A stretch of 64,000 nucleotides of DNA from Clostridia bacterium (GTDB lineage Bacteria; Bacillota; Clostridia; UBA1381; UBA9506), in NCBI GenBank assembly GCA_017416855.1, contig JAFQAZ010000002.1, forward strand, positions 62,001-126,000, read 5' to 3'. Positions 9,466 through 18,776 of this stretch are shown in pieces. The notes beneath the pieces were generated by a model. The model saw nothing but the letters and a program-made list of their open reading frames with translations, ran no database searches and was not told the DNA's origin. A program made the position numbers and the translations under genes. The stretch's first letter is position 1. Each line of letters opens with the position of its first letter.

Positions 9466-11268
9466 TTATTGCTGCAAGCTTCTGGCGATTTCTGTCATTT
9501 CTTTCGCCATTTTTTCTAAATCTGTTGATTTCTTAAGATTTTCAACCGCACTATTCCATTTTTCTTCGAACTCTTCGTCAGATTCTGCTGCTAAAACCAG
9601 CTTAAAGGGTTCCTCCCACTGAGAGCGTGAGGACCAGAATTCAGAAACTGTCTCCAGTTCAGCATATTCAGCAGCCCAAGCATCAAACGGGGGAGCTTCT
9701 ACCGCTTTCACACGCAAGGGACTATCGGCTGAAAGTCGACCGCCAGCACTTGGTACCAACGCAAAGGTGCGAACATCATTATAACCTTTCGGCTCAAATT
9801 TGCTGGTTACCATGAAGGACATAGAGAACAGTCCTGCATTGCCATACAATCCGTAACAATCTGCTTCATCTAAGGTATTTGCTTCACCGCGAATATATTT
9901 TTTGTTAAACTCGTCATTGATAAATTCACGGGTTCCATCTTCATTATCCTTATACAGTCCGGCTTCCTTGGGACCCCAATACTTAACTTCTTCCCATTCA
10001 TCTGTAAACTGAACATTCATCCAGTTTAAAATCTGCGGTAAATCAGCTTCTTTAACTGTCTTTAAAATGCCAACTGCCGAGCCCCAGGAGGTCGGTGTTT
10101 TCACAGGACCATAACCTTCCATAGCGGGCACATTGGTGTAAAGAGGTCTGTAACGATAAGGCTTACCTGCTTTAGCAAGCATATCGTTAATAAATGGCGG
10201 ATGGTCAACTGAAGATAATACAGCTATTGCATATTCACCATTTAATAATTTTTCTTTAAACTGTGCAGTAGGTATAACCAAGCTTTCAGGGTCAAATACC
10301 TTTTCTCTGATCAGTCTATTCTGAGTCAAAGCTACTTCTTTAATTGTATCGCCTAACAAGGGTAACACAATTTCTCTTTTTTCTGTATCCCATGTAGTAA
10401 TGTAATTTCGGCCGACATAACCAGCCATATGCGCACCAAGCTGTGCATAAGGCACCCAACAGTCCACACTGGAATAACCAAAAGAATATACAGGACGTTC
10501 TCCAACCTTTAAATCAAGCGCCTTAATATCTCTGAAAAGTTTTATTAATTCTTCTGTGCTTTCAATGGGAACATCATATATTTCATCGCCTATTGGTTCA
10601 TTCTTTTCATTCAAAAGTGCAACCAGTTCGTCCCAGGTTTTAGCATCGGGATACAACATTTTTAAAATGTCGTCACGAATCCAAAGGTCTGTACCAACAC
10701 TAACTGCTTCGCTCATTGCAGCATCTTCTCGTTGATAAGCAGAAAGATGATCTGCATATTCTTCGTCAGCACTTAAAGGGAAATTATATGGAATACCATA
10801 AATTTTGCCGTTTACTTTAATGCGTTCCCACATTACGTCAGGAACTTTTTCCCAAATATCAGGTGCATACTTCTGTAGCATTTCCGGTGTTAATTCCCAA
10901 ATTTTATCAGCCTCAGCAATTTTACCAAAGTGAACAGGACCCTGACCGCCGCCACAGGCAACCAATTCAGGGAAATTATCACCAGCAATCAAACGTGCCA
11001 GCACACTTTCCCACTGACCGCCACCATTACCGTATGCGTTTTTAATACGCACATTCGTCTTGTCAATCAACCAATTCTCTACTAAATTTTCTTTTGCTGT
11101 AACAGGTGCAACAAAGTCGCTGCCCTGAGTACTCCATACGGTGAGTTCCAATTTTTTAGAAAAATCTCCCTCGCCTGTCGTTGTAGCTTTTTCTGCACAA
11201 CCGGAAAGCACAACAACCATCATACAAGCTAACATAACAACCGCTGTCAGTTTTTTCAGCATTTTCAT
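9466..11268 (-). CDS. ABC transporter solute-binding lipoprotein (family 1, LplA-like)
   Basis: A 600-aa lipoprotein with the signal MKMLKKLTAVVMLACMMVVVLSGC; the lipobox is LSGC. The fold is that of extracellular solute-binding protein family 1 (LELTVWSTQGSDF near the N-terminus, NKKYIRGEANTLDEADCYGLYG later). At about 600 aa it belongs to the large LplA type that works with LplB/LplC permeases, most members of which import oligosaccharides. The ribosome site is GGAGGAG. The operon encodes no ATPase, so a shared MsmK-like ATPase elsewhere is presumably used (known for this class, inferred here). The ligand cannot be named from sequence. Confidence 0.9.
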   Translation of the reverse strand: MKMLKKLTAVVMLACMMVVVLSGCAEKATTTGEGDFSKKLELTVWSTQGSDFVAPVTAKENLVENWLIDKTNVRIKNAYGNGGGQWESVLARLIAGDNFPELVACGGGQGPVHFGKIAEADKIWELTPEMLQKYAPDIWEKVPDVMWERIKVNGKIYGIPYNFPLSADEEYADHLSAYQREDAAMSEAVSVGTDLWIRDDILKMLYPDAKTWDELVALLNEKNEPIGDEIYDVPIESTEELIKLFRDIKALDLKVGERPVYSFGYSSVDCWVPYAQLGAHMAGYVGRNYITTWDTEKREIVLPLLGDTIKEVALTQNRLIREKVFDPESLVIPTAQFKEKLLNGEYAIAVLSSVDHPPFINDMLAKAGKPYRYRPLYTNVPAMEGYGPVKTPTSWGSAVGILKTVKEADLPQILNWMNVQFTDEWEEVKYWGPKEAGLYKDNEDGTREFINDEFNKKYIRGEANTLDEADCYGLYGNAGLFSMSFMVTSKFEPKGYNDVRTFALVPSAGGRLSADSPLRVKAVEAPPFDAWAAEYAELETVSEFWSSRSQWEEPFKLVLAAESDEEFEEKWNSAVENLKKSTDLEKMAKEMTEIARSLQQ

Positions 11269-11301
11269 TTTTACTCCTCCTCAAATCTTTTATATTAAAA
11301 A

Positions 11302-12192
11302 TTAATCTTTAACTGCACCAATGGTAACACCTTGAACAAAATATCTCTGCAAGAAGGGATAACTCAAAATAATAGGCAACGTCGAACAGATAATAGCTGC
11401 TGATTTAATAGCTTCAGAGGTTGGCTTTACATGAGTCATATCTGTTCCCGTCATCATAGCCTCCGTGGTCATTTTACTAATGGCTTCGCTTTGTTTAATC
11501 AACTGCATAACCACATATTGCAAAGTATATAAATTGCTGTCGTTAACATAATAAAGAGTTGGTGTCCAGCTATTCCACGCTGCCACAACAGACCATAAAG
11601 CAATCGTAGCCAAAATAGGCTTACAAAGTGGCAGGATAATCTTATACAGAATTTGAATCTCGTTAGCCCCTTCAATATAGGCAGCCTCTTCCAACGCCGT
11701 TGGCAATGAGCTTAAATATGTACGAATAATAATTGTGTTATAAAAGACAAACGCACCAGGCAAAACATATACCCACCAACTGTTTAAAAGATGAAGATAG
11801 CGATATAAAATAAATGTTGGTATAATACCTGCAGAAATATAACTGGGAATCATTAAAAACCAGATAAAGAAGCTTCTCAGCGGCATCTGCTTTTTTGTCA
11901 TGGCATACGCAGCCCCAACACATGTCACCAAAATTAAAACTGTGGAACAAATGGCACTGGCAGCTGTAACACCTGCAGCCTTCCAAATAGACTTACTGGT
12001 AAGAATCGCCTCAAAATTAACCCATGTAAGTTTTCTGGGATAGATTGTGATACCACCCATCATCGTATCCGTACCATCATTTAAGGCAATTGCCAGCTGA
12101 TTGATGTAAGGGTAAATCATAATAACACACAGAAAAACCATTAGCAAAACATTAAAAACATCAAAAACTTTTTCTCCAAGACTTTTCTTCAT
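11302..12192 (-). CDS. carbohydrate ABC transporter permease (LplC-like)
   Basis: A 296-aa inner-membrane permease of the MalG/LplC class with six predicted membrane segments and the EAA loop EEAAYIEGANEIQILYKIILPLCKP, which contacts the ATPase. I place the start at the ATG at 12192, which has AAGGAGG 9 nt upstream. An in-frame ATG at 12213 lies before that ribosome site and inside the end of lplB. The conserved C-terminus GVTIGAVKD is typical of the family. It pairs with the LplB-like permease encoded just upstream and with the 600-aa lipoprotein to form an importer for an unidentified oligosaccharide. Confidence 0.92.
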   Translation of the reverse strand: MKKSLGEKVFDVFNVLLMVFLCVIMIYPYINQLAIALNDGTDTMMGGITIYPRKLTWVNFEAILTSKSIWKAAGVTAASAICSTVLILVTCVGAAYAMTKKQMPLRSFFIWFLMIPSYISAGIIPTFILYRYLHLLNSWWVYVLPGAFVFYNTIIIRTYLSSLPTALEEAAYIEGANEIQILYKIILPLCKPILATIALWSVVAAWNSWTPTLYYVNDSNLYTLQYVVMQLIKQSEAISKMTTEAMMTGTDMTHVKPTSEAIKSAAIICSTLPIILSYPFLQRYFVQGVTIGAVKD

Positions 12193-12206
12193 ATTGCTCC
12201 ACCTCC

Positions 12207-13166
12207 TTACCATATCCCCATGCCGGTTCCCTTTTTAACCACCGCATTAGAAACAACCACCAATAAAAACGACACAACCCCCTGCATCATACCAAAGGCA
12301 GTTGCCATAGAATAATCACCATTTAAAATACCCTGACGATATGTTAACGTATTAATAACCTCTGTTGCTTCTTGTGTATACACATTCTGAAAACCATAAA
12401 CCTGCTCAAAGTTAGAATTAACAAGACTTGACATACCCATAATAAAGCAAATAACAATGGTGGGCATGATGCTGGGAATTGTTATATAAAACACCTGTTT
12501 TAAACGGTTGCATCCATCTACCTTTGCTGCTTCATACATTGTTGGGTCAATGCCTGCAATAGCCGCTAAATAAACAACGGAGTTCCAACCAATATTTTTC
12601 CATTGTCCTGACCAGAAAATGATGCTCAAGAAACTATCCGGGTCGCATAAAATATTTTTTCTTTCATAACCGGAGCCAAAAATTGCTGCCATAATATCAT
12701 TAAAGGTTCCATTAATAGAAAACATAGCGTAAAACATACCAATAACAGAAATCCAGGAAATAAAATGTGGCAAATAGCTAACCGTTTGTACAATCTTTTT
12801 CAGTTTCTGTTGCTTGAGTTCATTAAACAAAATTGCCAAAGCAATTGGAAACGGCGTGCCCAGGAAAATGGTAACACTACTGTACACCAATGTATTTTTA
12901 ATCGCACCTAAGAACTTAGGCATACTTAAAATTTCTTTAAAGTTTGCAAGACCAGTAAACGGACTCTTTCCAATCCCGCCTATGATATCATAATCCTGAA
13001 AGGCCATAATTAAACCGCCCATAGGTAAATACTGAAAAATCAGTGCGCATAAAACTGCCGGCAGAATTAAAACGTACATAAATTTGTATCGTGAAAATCG
13101 CCTGCCCAGATCCTTCCAATATGTTCCGTGTGTGGGCTGATCCAATTTCTTAGCTAAATTGTTCAA
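12207..13166 (-). CDS. carbohydrate ABC transporter permease (LplB-like)
   Basis: A 319-aa permease of the LplB/MalF class (VLILPAVLCALIFQYLPMGGLIMAFQDYD; EAA loop YEAAKVDGCNRLKQVFYITIPSIMP). The start is a TTG at 13166 with AGGAG 8 nt upstream; no ATG fits. It is the first gene of the surface-protein operon and follows promoter P1, which carries the shared 27-bp box. Its stop overlaps the ribosome site of the LplC gene, suggesting translational coupling. Confidence 0.92.
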   Translation of the reverse strand: MNNLAKKLDQPTHGTYWKDLGRRFSRYKFMYVLILPAVLCALIFQYLPMGGLIMAFQDYDIIGGIGKSPFTGLANFKEILSMPKFLGAIKNTLVYSSVTIFLGTPFPIALAILFNELKQQKLKKIVQTVSYLPHFISWISVIGMFYAMFSINGTFNDIMAAIFGSGYERKNILCDPDSFLSIIFWSGQWKNIGWNSVVYLAAIAGIDPTMYEAAKVDGCNRLKQVFYITIPSIMPTIVICFIMGMSSLVNSNFEQVYGFQNVYTQEATEVINTLTYRQGILNGDYSMATAFGMMQGVVSFLLVVVSNAVVKKGTGMGIW

Positions 13167-13181
13167 ACGAATCGCTCCTAA

Positions 13182-13279
13182 CCTTAAGTGTTTGCAGGGC
13201 AGAACAAGACAAAACCCTGCATAATCATCTTACCACAATATACCCTCAAAAAAAACTACACAATTTATAAAAAATATCG
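13182..13279 (-). promoter_or_regulatory. promoter P1 with shared 27-bp box, plus 5'-end hairpin
   Basis: Read on the minus strand, the box (CGATATTTTTTATAAATTG then TGTAGTTT) lies at 13279-13253. GTAG is followed by 23 nt and an extended -10, TGG-TAAGAT (TAAGAT at 13232-13227). The -35 position holds only T-rich sequence, which fits an activator-dependent promoter. The mRNA would start near 13220. GCAGGG/CCCTGC (13194-13199 and 13215-13220) could then form a hairpin at the very 5' end of the operon mRNA. Confidence 0.7.
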
Positions 13280-13340
13280 TTATTTAGTCAACTTTTTATT
13301 TATTTGTAACAAAAATACTTTTTTCTCTTTGACTTGTGAC

Positions 13341-13371
13341 AAAGGGCTGTGACGATATGTCACAGCCCTGT
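13341..13371 (-). terminator. hairpin terminator of the phosphoesterase gene
   Basis: A perfect 10-bp stem, GGGCTGTGAC/GTCACAGCCC with a 5-nt loop (13344-13368), starts 13 bp after the stop codon of the minus-strand gene. The run of U after it is short (TTTG), so it may be a weak terminator. Confidence 0.55.
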
Positions 13372-13381
13372 TGTATTAAGT

Positions 13382-16300
13382 TTACTCTGCCGCAGCCGTT
13401 ACCGGCGCTGTATAACTTTCAAAAAGCGGTTTAAGCGTTTCGTGTTCCCAGAGGAAGAAGGAAAGCTTTTCCCCGGCCTTCGGTGTAACATTTGCAACAG
13501 ATACCTGTGCTTTCACACCAGCTGTAACCTCCACAGGTTCACTGGGGATGCAGTTGATAAGCACTCCCTTATCAGTCTTAACCGCTACATAGAGCACAAC
13601 AGAAGCATCAGCTTCAGGAATGAAATTAGCAATAATATCGCAGGCTGTATTGCCCACAGGATTGGTTACTGCAGAATCATTCTGTTCAATGGTAAAGATG
13701 TTAGCTTTAATAGAAAGTGTCTTATCTGCCGCCATTTCAATTCCATTCTGATTTCTCACCTTGGAACTGATGGTCAGCTTGTCACCATTTACAATGGTTC
13801 CATTATAATCAAAGGTAACATCATAGCCACCATCCCAACCACCTGCTACAACAGGGTTGGAAAGGGTTATGCCATCAATGCTGAAATTGTTGGCAACCAA
13901 AGTTGTAATTTCCATTTTGTCAGTAAAGCTGATGGTTATGGTGTTATCACCGTTCGCCACCGCACTGTAAGCAACCGGATTTACAACAAAGGCTTTAAAT
14001 TCTGCCAAGCCACATGCCTTATTCTTTGCCTTAGAAAGCACCAAATAGCGATAAGTACCTGGTGTAAAATCAAAATATTGAGAAACCACACTGGAACTGA
14101 AACCAGTCGATGAAGTAAACAGTTTAGTTGCCGCAGTCGTAGGTTCACCGGTAGTTGCAGGTTTACCTGCCGCTGTCTTATAGCCATATGCATCAAAAGC
14201 CGTGTACTCATTATAATAATTTGACAAATTACTTTGTCTATATAATTGAGCCATTTCTACCGGGTACTCATCATTCAAATCTACAACCAGATTGTTAATG
14301 AAGGTATTGACACCATTTACTCGCCAATATGTGCTGGTATCACCATCAACCGCCTTAGAGGCACCAGTATTATAATATTCTCCAACCTCAGCCGTCTTAT
14401 TTCTTGCTACATCAGTAATTGTCACATCGGCAAGCACTTCGATTTCGCTGTAGATATGATAAGAGGCTGCTGTTTTTCTAAGTCTGATATATCGATAGGC
14501 ACCGCCATCACCATTAAAGGCAACTGCTGTGGCACCGTCGACTGTTGTATCATTAGCTTTTACTTCGCCAAGGGGAACACAATTTGCAAAGGTTTCATCA
14601 TTAGAAGCTTCAATTACAAAGCCCCAATAGTTGGCTGCCGGCTTATCGGCGACAGGATGAACAATAACCTCAGAAACTGCATATCGTCTGCCCAAATCAA
14701 TCATATACCAGTCATTGGCAGAAGATGTAGATGGGTCAGCCTGAGCACCGGATGGCAAGTTAATCTTATCCTGATTATAAGCATCAGGAGGACACACAAA
14801 TCCTGTAGTGGTACCGCCATCAACCAACTTAGATGCAGCATAGGTACCAGTTGTCGGACAACCTGTATTGCTTGCAATGATGGTTTTGTTAAGCGCTACG
14901 TTTACATCTTCTCTTGTCTTACTGTAGCTTTTATTAATGGTCAGTGCTTTACCCGCAATCGGCACGCTCAATTCATCAACAAAAATTGCACCGTCTGCCG
15001 ATCCTACACTACCGGCTATTTTCAAAGTTATCCCGCTTGCAGGAAGAGCATTGGCAAAGGTGAGTGTGGCATCATAGCCGCCATCCCATTCCTCAGCACC
15101 TGTCAGCGTTACGTTAGAGGGGTTAATAACAGTACCATCATCCTGGACTACAGTCATTGCACCGGAAGCAGTCAGGCTGGCTTCATCCATTTTATGTGCA
15201 AAGGATACGCTAATGGCGTTATCATTGACACGGACAGCATTCATAACCTTCGGGCCGATTAAGTCTTCAGCGGTTTTAACAGCAGCATAAACTTCTAATT
15301 CACCAATGGTAAAATAAGTATTTTTCGTTTTTGCCAATCTGACATAACGCCATGCATTACTGTCACCGGCAAAAACTTGCGGCGTTGTATTGTTTACATC
15401 CTCTGCAAAGCTACCAAGAGTCACTTTGCTTGAGAAATCTTCCACATTAGATACCTGAACTGCAAAGTCCATCATATAACCGTTACTTGCGGCTGAGCTG
15501 GGCCAAACTTTGATCTGTGACAAGTTATAGCGTCTGCCAAGGTCAATCATAAACCAGTCTTCGCCCTGGTTTGCCGCCCCGGCAATTGTTGCACCGGACG
15601 GAAGCGTTACCACGCTATCAGCAGCATAAGTACCCGGTGTTACCTTATCACTCTTCTTACCATTAACCAAGTTCCCTTTACTGTCACTTGAAGAGGCCGC
15701 AGTATAAACTGTTTTATTTAACGCAACATTGATACCGCCATTGGCCTCAATAGATGCTTTTTCAGAATCTGTTAATTCTGCCGCAGTTGTAAAGGTATAG
15801 CTAACAGGTTTTACACCTTTGGCATCTAACGCACTTACAGAAAGATCCGCGGTCAACGGTGTTAAGGCATAAACTAAAGCTTCGTAATTTGTACCAAGAT
15901 TCAAAGCGTTAGAGAATGATACAGTATAACTCGTAGCGTGAGAACTCTCCGGTTCATAAATATCACCAAACACCTTAAAGTTCTGCTCTATAACATCCTT
16001 ATCTTTGTTCCTCAGCGCCACCCGATAAGCATGCACATAAGCATCCTGAAGCCATTCGACATCATCGCCCGGCGTAACAGATACATCGGTTGTGTTATAC
16101 TTAAATGCAAAAGCCTGACGGCTATCTCTGATCACTGTAATTTCAGCTTCATTACTGAAGTTTGCGATAGAAACATCGGCATTATAACGAGCTTCTGTAT
16201 ATTTAAAGGTTTCATTTGCCGGTTCGGAATTATCCGATGTTCCGTCAATGGTAAATGTAAACGGTGTGCCAATGACCTGACCGGTTAAGAGATTTAAACG

Positions 16301-17311
16301 GTAAACAGATACATCTGTTGCATCAGCCTTTTCGGTCATATCCAGCATAATGCACTGTGAGCCGGTATTGGCTGCTCCCATAGAATTCTTAGCGCTGCCG
16401 CCGGAAACGCTGCCGCCACCAATTTGCGAGGTCGCAATTGCTGTAAACCCGTCCTGCCAGATGCTTCTTGGGTCTTCGATAATAGCGTGGCTATGTCCAC
16501 TGAAAACAACAACGCGGGGATGTGCTTTTAAGAAATTTTTAAATTCTTCTGTGTTATCCTTATCTGTAGAAGTCGAAGACGGACTTTCGATAACCGTTCC
16601 GAAAATTGCTTCGTGCTGCAGATAGAAAATAGGTTTGTTCGTTCCGTCTTTTTCAGCTTCTAAAATCTGCTCCATTACAAAATCTTCTGCCGTGGTTTTA
16701 TAATCGAGAAGATAATCAGCCGGCTCACCAACAATAAATGTGTAACCATTTATTTTCATCACATGGCTCGGTTGTCTGCCGGTTTCTGTAGCAAAGCGTT
16801 CTTTGGATTCAGTAACTAATGTACTTGCTGTTGAAACAGATGCATTCAGAGGAAATTCATGGTTACCCATAGAATAAATGATAGGCTTTTTACCACCTGT
16901 TGTATCAGCATCAAAAGTAACCTCGTCTGCATTCATTTCACCGGCAAGAGTAAAGGTTCCGTTTGTTTCAATAAAACCTTTTAAAGCGCTGTACAAATTG
17001 GAAGGTACTGCTCCCGATGGTGCATACACCATGTCACCGTTCATAGCAAGAGCATCTACACCTAACGTTTGCATTGTTTGCAATGCCAGCGTCATGTTCT
17101 TTGCTGTGAGCTTTGTTTCTGCAACTTCCGGATCAAGGTGAGAGTCTGAGATAACACCCAAACGGAAGGTTGCACCTGCAGTTTCTTTTGTTGGAATCTG
17201 AGAGGTAAAATCATCTGCCGTTACACCTGCAACGGGCAAGCTTGTCAGCATCATTCCCAAAACCATAATAAGAGAAAGAAGTCTGACTGTTCGTTTACTT
17301 TTCATTACCAT
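13382..17311 (-). CDS. secreted calcineurin-like metallophosphoesterase with three discoidin-like domains
   Basis: A 1309-aa secreted protein (signal MKSKRTVRLLSLIMVLGMMLTSLPVAGV). The phosphoesterase domain at about 45-350 keeps the full metal-binding set: DSH at 56-58, GD at 92-93, GNHE at 149-152, H233 and GHSH at 272-275. Discoidin/F5/8C-like domains lie at about 528-685, 825-975 and 980-1115, separated by Ig-like/SwmB-type domains (for example VSFAHKMDEASLTA). The last 90 residues share the C-terminal domain of the 525-aa protein at 7861-9438. The start is either the ATG at 17311 or that at 17305; GGGTG precedes both and spacing favours 17305. It has no SLH repeats, so it is released or held by its discoidin domains. 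It has its own promoter with the shared box. The phosphate-ester substrate is unknown. Confidence 0.9.
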   Translation of the reverse strand: MVMKSKRTVRLLSLIMVLGMMLTSLPVAGVTADDFTSQIPTKETAGATFRLGVISDSHLDPEVAETKLTAKNMTLALQTMQTLGVDALAMNGDMVYAPSGAVPSNLYSALKGFIETNGTFTLAGEMNADEVTFDADTTGGKKPIIYSMGNHEFPLNASVSTASTLVTESKERFATETGRQPSHVMKINGYTFIVGEPADYLLDYKTTAEDFVMEQILEAEKDGTNKPIFYLQHEAIFGTVIESPSSTSTDKDNTEEFKNFLKAHPRVVVFSGHSHAIIEDPRSIWQDGFTAIATSQIGGGSVSGGSAKNSMGAANTGSQCIMLDMTEKADATDVSVYRLNLLTGQVIGTPFTFTIDGTSDNSEPANETFKYTEARYNADVSIANFSNEAEITVIRDSRQAFAFKYNTTDVSVTPGDDVEWLQDAYVHAYRVALRNKDKDVIEQNFKVFGDIYEPESSHATSYTVSFSNALNLGTNYEALVYALTPLTADLSVSALDAKGVKPVSYTFTTAAELTDSEKASIEANGGINVALNKTVYTAASSSDSKGNLVNGKKSDKVTPGTYAADSVVTLPSGATIAGAANQGEDWFMIDLGRRYNLSQIKVWPSSAASNGYMMDFAVQVSNVEDFSSKVTLGSFAEDVNNTTPQVFAGDSNAWRYVRLAKTKNTYFTIGELEVYAAVKTAEDLIGPKVMNAVRVNDNAISVSFAHKMDEASLTASGAMTVVQDDGTVINPSNVTLTGAEEWDGGYDATLTFANALPASGITLKIAGSVGSADGAIFVDELSVPIAGKALTINKSYSKTREDVNVALNKTIIASNTGCPTTGTYAASKLVDGGTTTGFVCPPDAYNQDKINLPSGAQADPSTSSANDWYMIDLGRRYAVSEVIVHPVADKPAANYWGFVIEASNDETFANCVPLGEVKANDTTVDGATAVAFNGDGGAYRYIRLRKTAASYHIYSEIEVLADVTITDVARNKTAEVGEYYNTGASKAVDGDTSTYWRVNGVNTFINNLVVDLNDEYPVEMAQLYRQSNLSNYYNEYTAFDAYGYKTAAGKPATTGEPTTAATKLFTSSTGFSSSVVSQYFDFTPGTYRYLVLSKAKNKACGLAEFKAFVVNPVAYSAVANGDNTITISFTDKMEITTLVANNFSIDGITLSNPVVAGGWDGGYDVTFDYNGTIVNGDKLTISSKVRNQNGIEMAADKTLSIKANIFTIEQNDSAVTNPVGNTACDIIANFIPEADASVVLYVAVKTDKGVLINCIPSEPVEVTAGVKAQVSVANVTPKAGEKLSFFLWEHETLKPLFESYTAPVTAAAE

Positions 17312-17709
17312 TTCACCCTTTCAAAATTAAAATTCTTAAACACAAACATTTTTTGTTTTATCATCGTAACATAAAAATTTATAAAAAAAAACTACACAAT
17401 TTATAAAAAATATCGCTTTTTGATTATTTTTTATAAAAATGTAGCCCTTTTACCATCAGTTTTAATCAATAACTTATAAATTTTTACTAATTTTACAACT
17501 AAAAATACGGGATTAATCTATCAAAATCTCATGGTATATAATGTAAAGAATCACTTATAATAATCATTTTCTAAATTATAAGAAAAGAAAGGCAGTATAC
17601 ATAATTAAATTAAAAAACGATATTTTTTATAAATTGTGTAGTTTCTTTATGATTTTAATTGTGCTATAATATGCCAATGTTACAATAATTTAATAAGGAG
17701 TATTTACAT
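17312..17709. promoter_or_regulatory. 398-bp divergent regulatory region with two copies of the shared box
   Basis: A very AT-rich gene-free stretch. P2, on the minus strand for the phosphoesterase gene, has the box at 17415-17389, 23 nt, then extended -10 TGT-TACGAT (TACGAT at 17368-17363). P3, on the plus strand for the EamA gene, has the identical box at 17618-17644; from GTAG there are 23 nt to TGC-TATAAT (TATAAT at 17665-17670). A degenerate box copy in opposite orientation (TATTTTTTATAAAAATGTAG, within 17421-17444) abuts the P2 box. Together they make a long imperfect inverted repeat centred near 17418. I see nothing gene-like in the rest. Confidence 0.75.
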
Positions 17710-18582
17710 ATGAAAACTAAAGCATTTATATATATTGTCATTGCAGGCATTCTATGGGGAACAGCAGGGCTTTTTGTTCATTATTTAACCCCATTCGGAT
17801 TTTCCTCTTTACAATTGACAGCAATACGTGGCAGCGTTGCCGCAATGGCTATGACAGTATATTTGTTTTTCTTCAATCGACAGGCCTTTAAAGTGACACT
17901 AAAAGATGTGCTGCTCTTTGCATGTAGCGGTTTTTTTCTGTTCGGTACCTCCAGCTGTTATTATATCGCCATGCAGGCATCCTCCGTTTCTACAGCTGTT
18001 ATACTGATGTATACCTCCCCTGTTGTTGTCATGGCTTTTTCAGTAGCCTTTTTCAATGAAAAAATGACCACCTTAAAAACTCTTTCCGTGGTTTGTATGT
18101 TAGCAGGCTGCTGTCTTGTTTCAGGCATCGTTGGCGGTATGGAATTTAATTTTATGGGAGTGATTATGGGTTTAGCCGCCAGTTTCTCTTATAGTGCCTA
18201 TAATGTTTTCACAAAAATACAAATGCGTCGATTCTGTAATCCAAAATCAGCTACGCTATTTTGCCTTATTTTCATGGCTCTTGTAGCACTAAGCTTCTCA
18301 AATCCGCCGGAGATTGTATCCATCATAGCACAAAAACCATCCGCTATTTTACCTTTAAGTATTGGTCTCGGCATCTGCACCTGTGTGTTGCCATACTTTT
18401 TATACACCATGGCTTTAAAAGACTTACCTGTAGGTATCGCTGCTTCTTTGGGGATCGTTGAACCAATGTCTGCCACACTCTTTAGTGTGCTGCTTCTTGG
18501 AGAGCCTTTATCGTTCCCTACACTTTGTGGCATTATACTAATCCTGATAGCAGTTTTAATTCTAAGTCGCAGCAAAGATTGA
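17710..18582 (+). CDS. EamA/DMT-superfamily transporter
   Basis: A 290-aa integral membrane protein with about ten hydrophobic segments in two EamA repeats. The first starts GILWGTAGLFVHYLTPFGFSSLQLTAIRGS. The second ends with the conserved EPMSATLFSVLLLGEPLSFPTLCGIILILIAV. The family exports or imports metabolites such as amino acids or sugars; the substrate cannot be told from sequence. The ATG has AAGGAG 9 nt upstream. The gene is divergent from the phosphoesterase gene and its promoter carries the same 27-bp box, so it is probably regulated with the surface-protein operon. A strong terminator follows. Confidence 0.9.
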   Translation: MKTKAFIYIVIAGILWGTAGLFVHYLTPFGFSSLQLTAIRGSVAAMAMTVYLFFFNRQAFKVTLKDVLLFACSGFFLFGTSSCYYIAMQASSVSTAVILMYTSPVVVMAFSVAFFNEKMTTLKTLSVVCMLAGCCLVSGIVGGMEFNFMGVIMGLAASFSYSAYNVFTKIQMRRFCNPKSATLFCLIFMALVALSFSNPPEIVSIIAQKPSAILPLSIGLGICTCVLPYFLYTMALKDLPVGIAASLGIVEPMSATLFSVLLLGEPLSFPTLCGIILILIAVLILSRSKD

Positions 18583-18679
18583 TTGTTTCAACACTTTCAA
18601 AGTCTAAGTGAAGCGACCTTCAAAAAGTCATCAATACAAATACAGTACTATTGGAGCTTCAAATCTTCTTGGGGACGCC

Positions 18680-18718
18680 AAAGCCGTCAAAAACAATAAA
18701 GTTTTTGACGGCTTTTTT
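18680..18718 (+). terminator. rho-independent terminator
   Basis: A 15-bp perfect stem (AAAGCCGTCAAAAAC, loop AATAAA, complement) ends in a run of T. It terminates the EamA-type gene; the sequence between the stop codon and the hairpin (18583-18679) shows nothing gene-like. Confidence 0.9.
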
Positions 18719-18776
18719 ACTTTATCTTTCTTTTTTTGAATTAGTTTGATATAATATAATAAAAACAGGAGGTTTT

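Noticed and set aside
14246-15262. 338-codon open frame on the plus strand, with several others between 13349 and 17141
   Set aside because: It lies wholly antisense to the phosphoesterase gene, has no ribosome site, and its Cys/Ile/Arg-rich translation is typical of a shadow frame.
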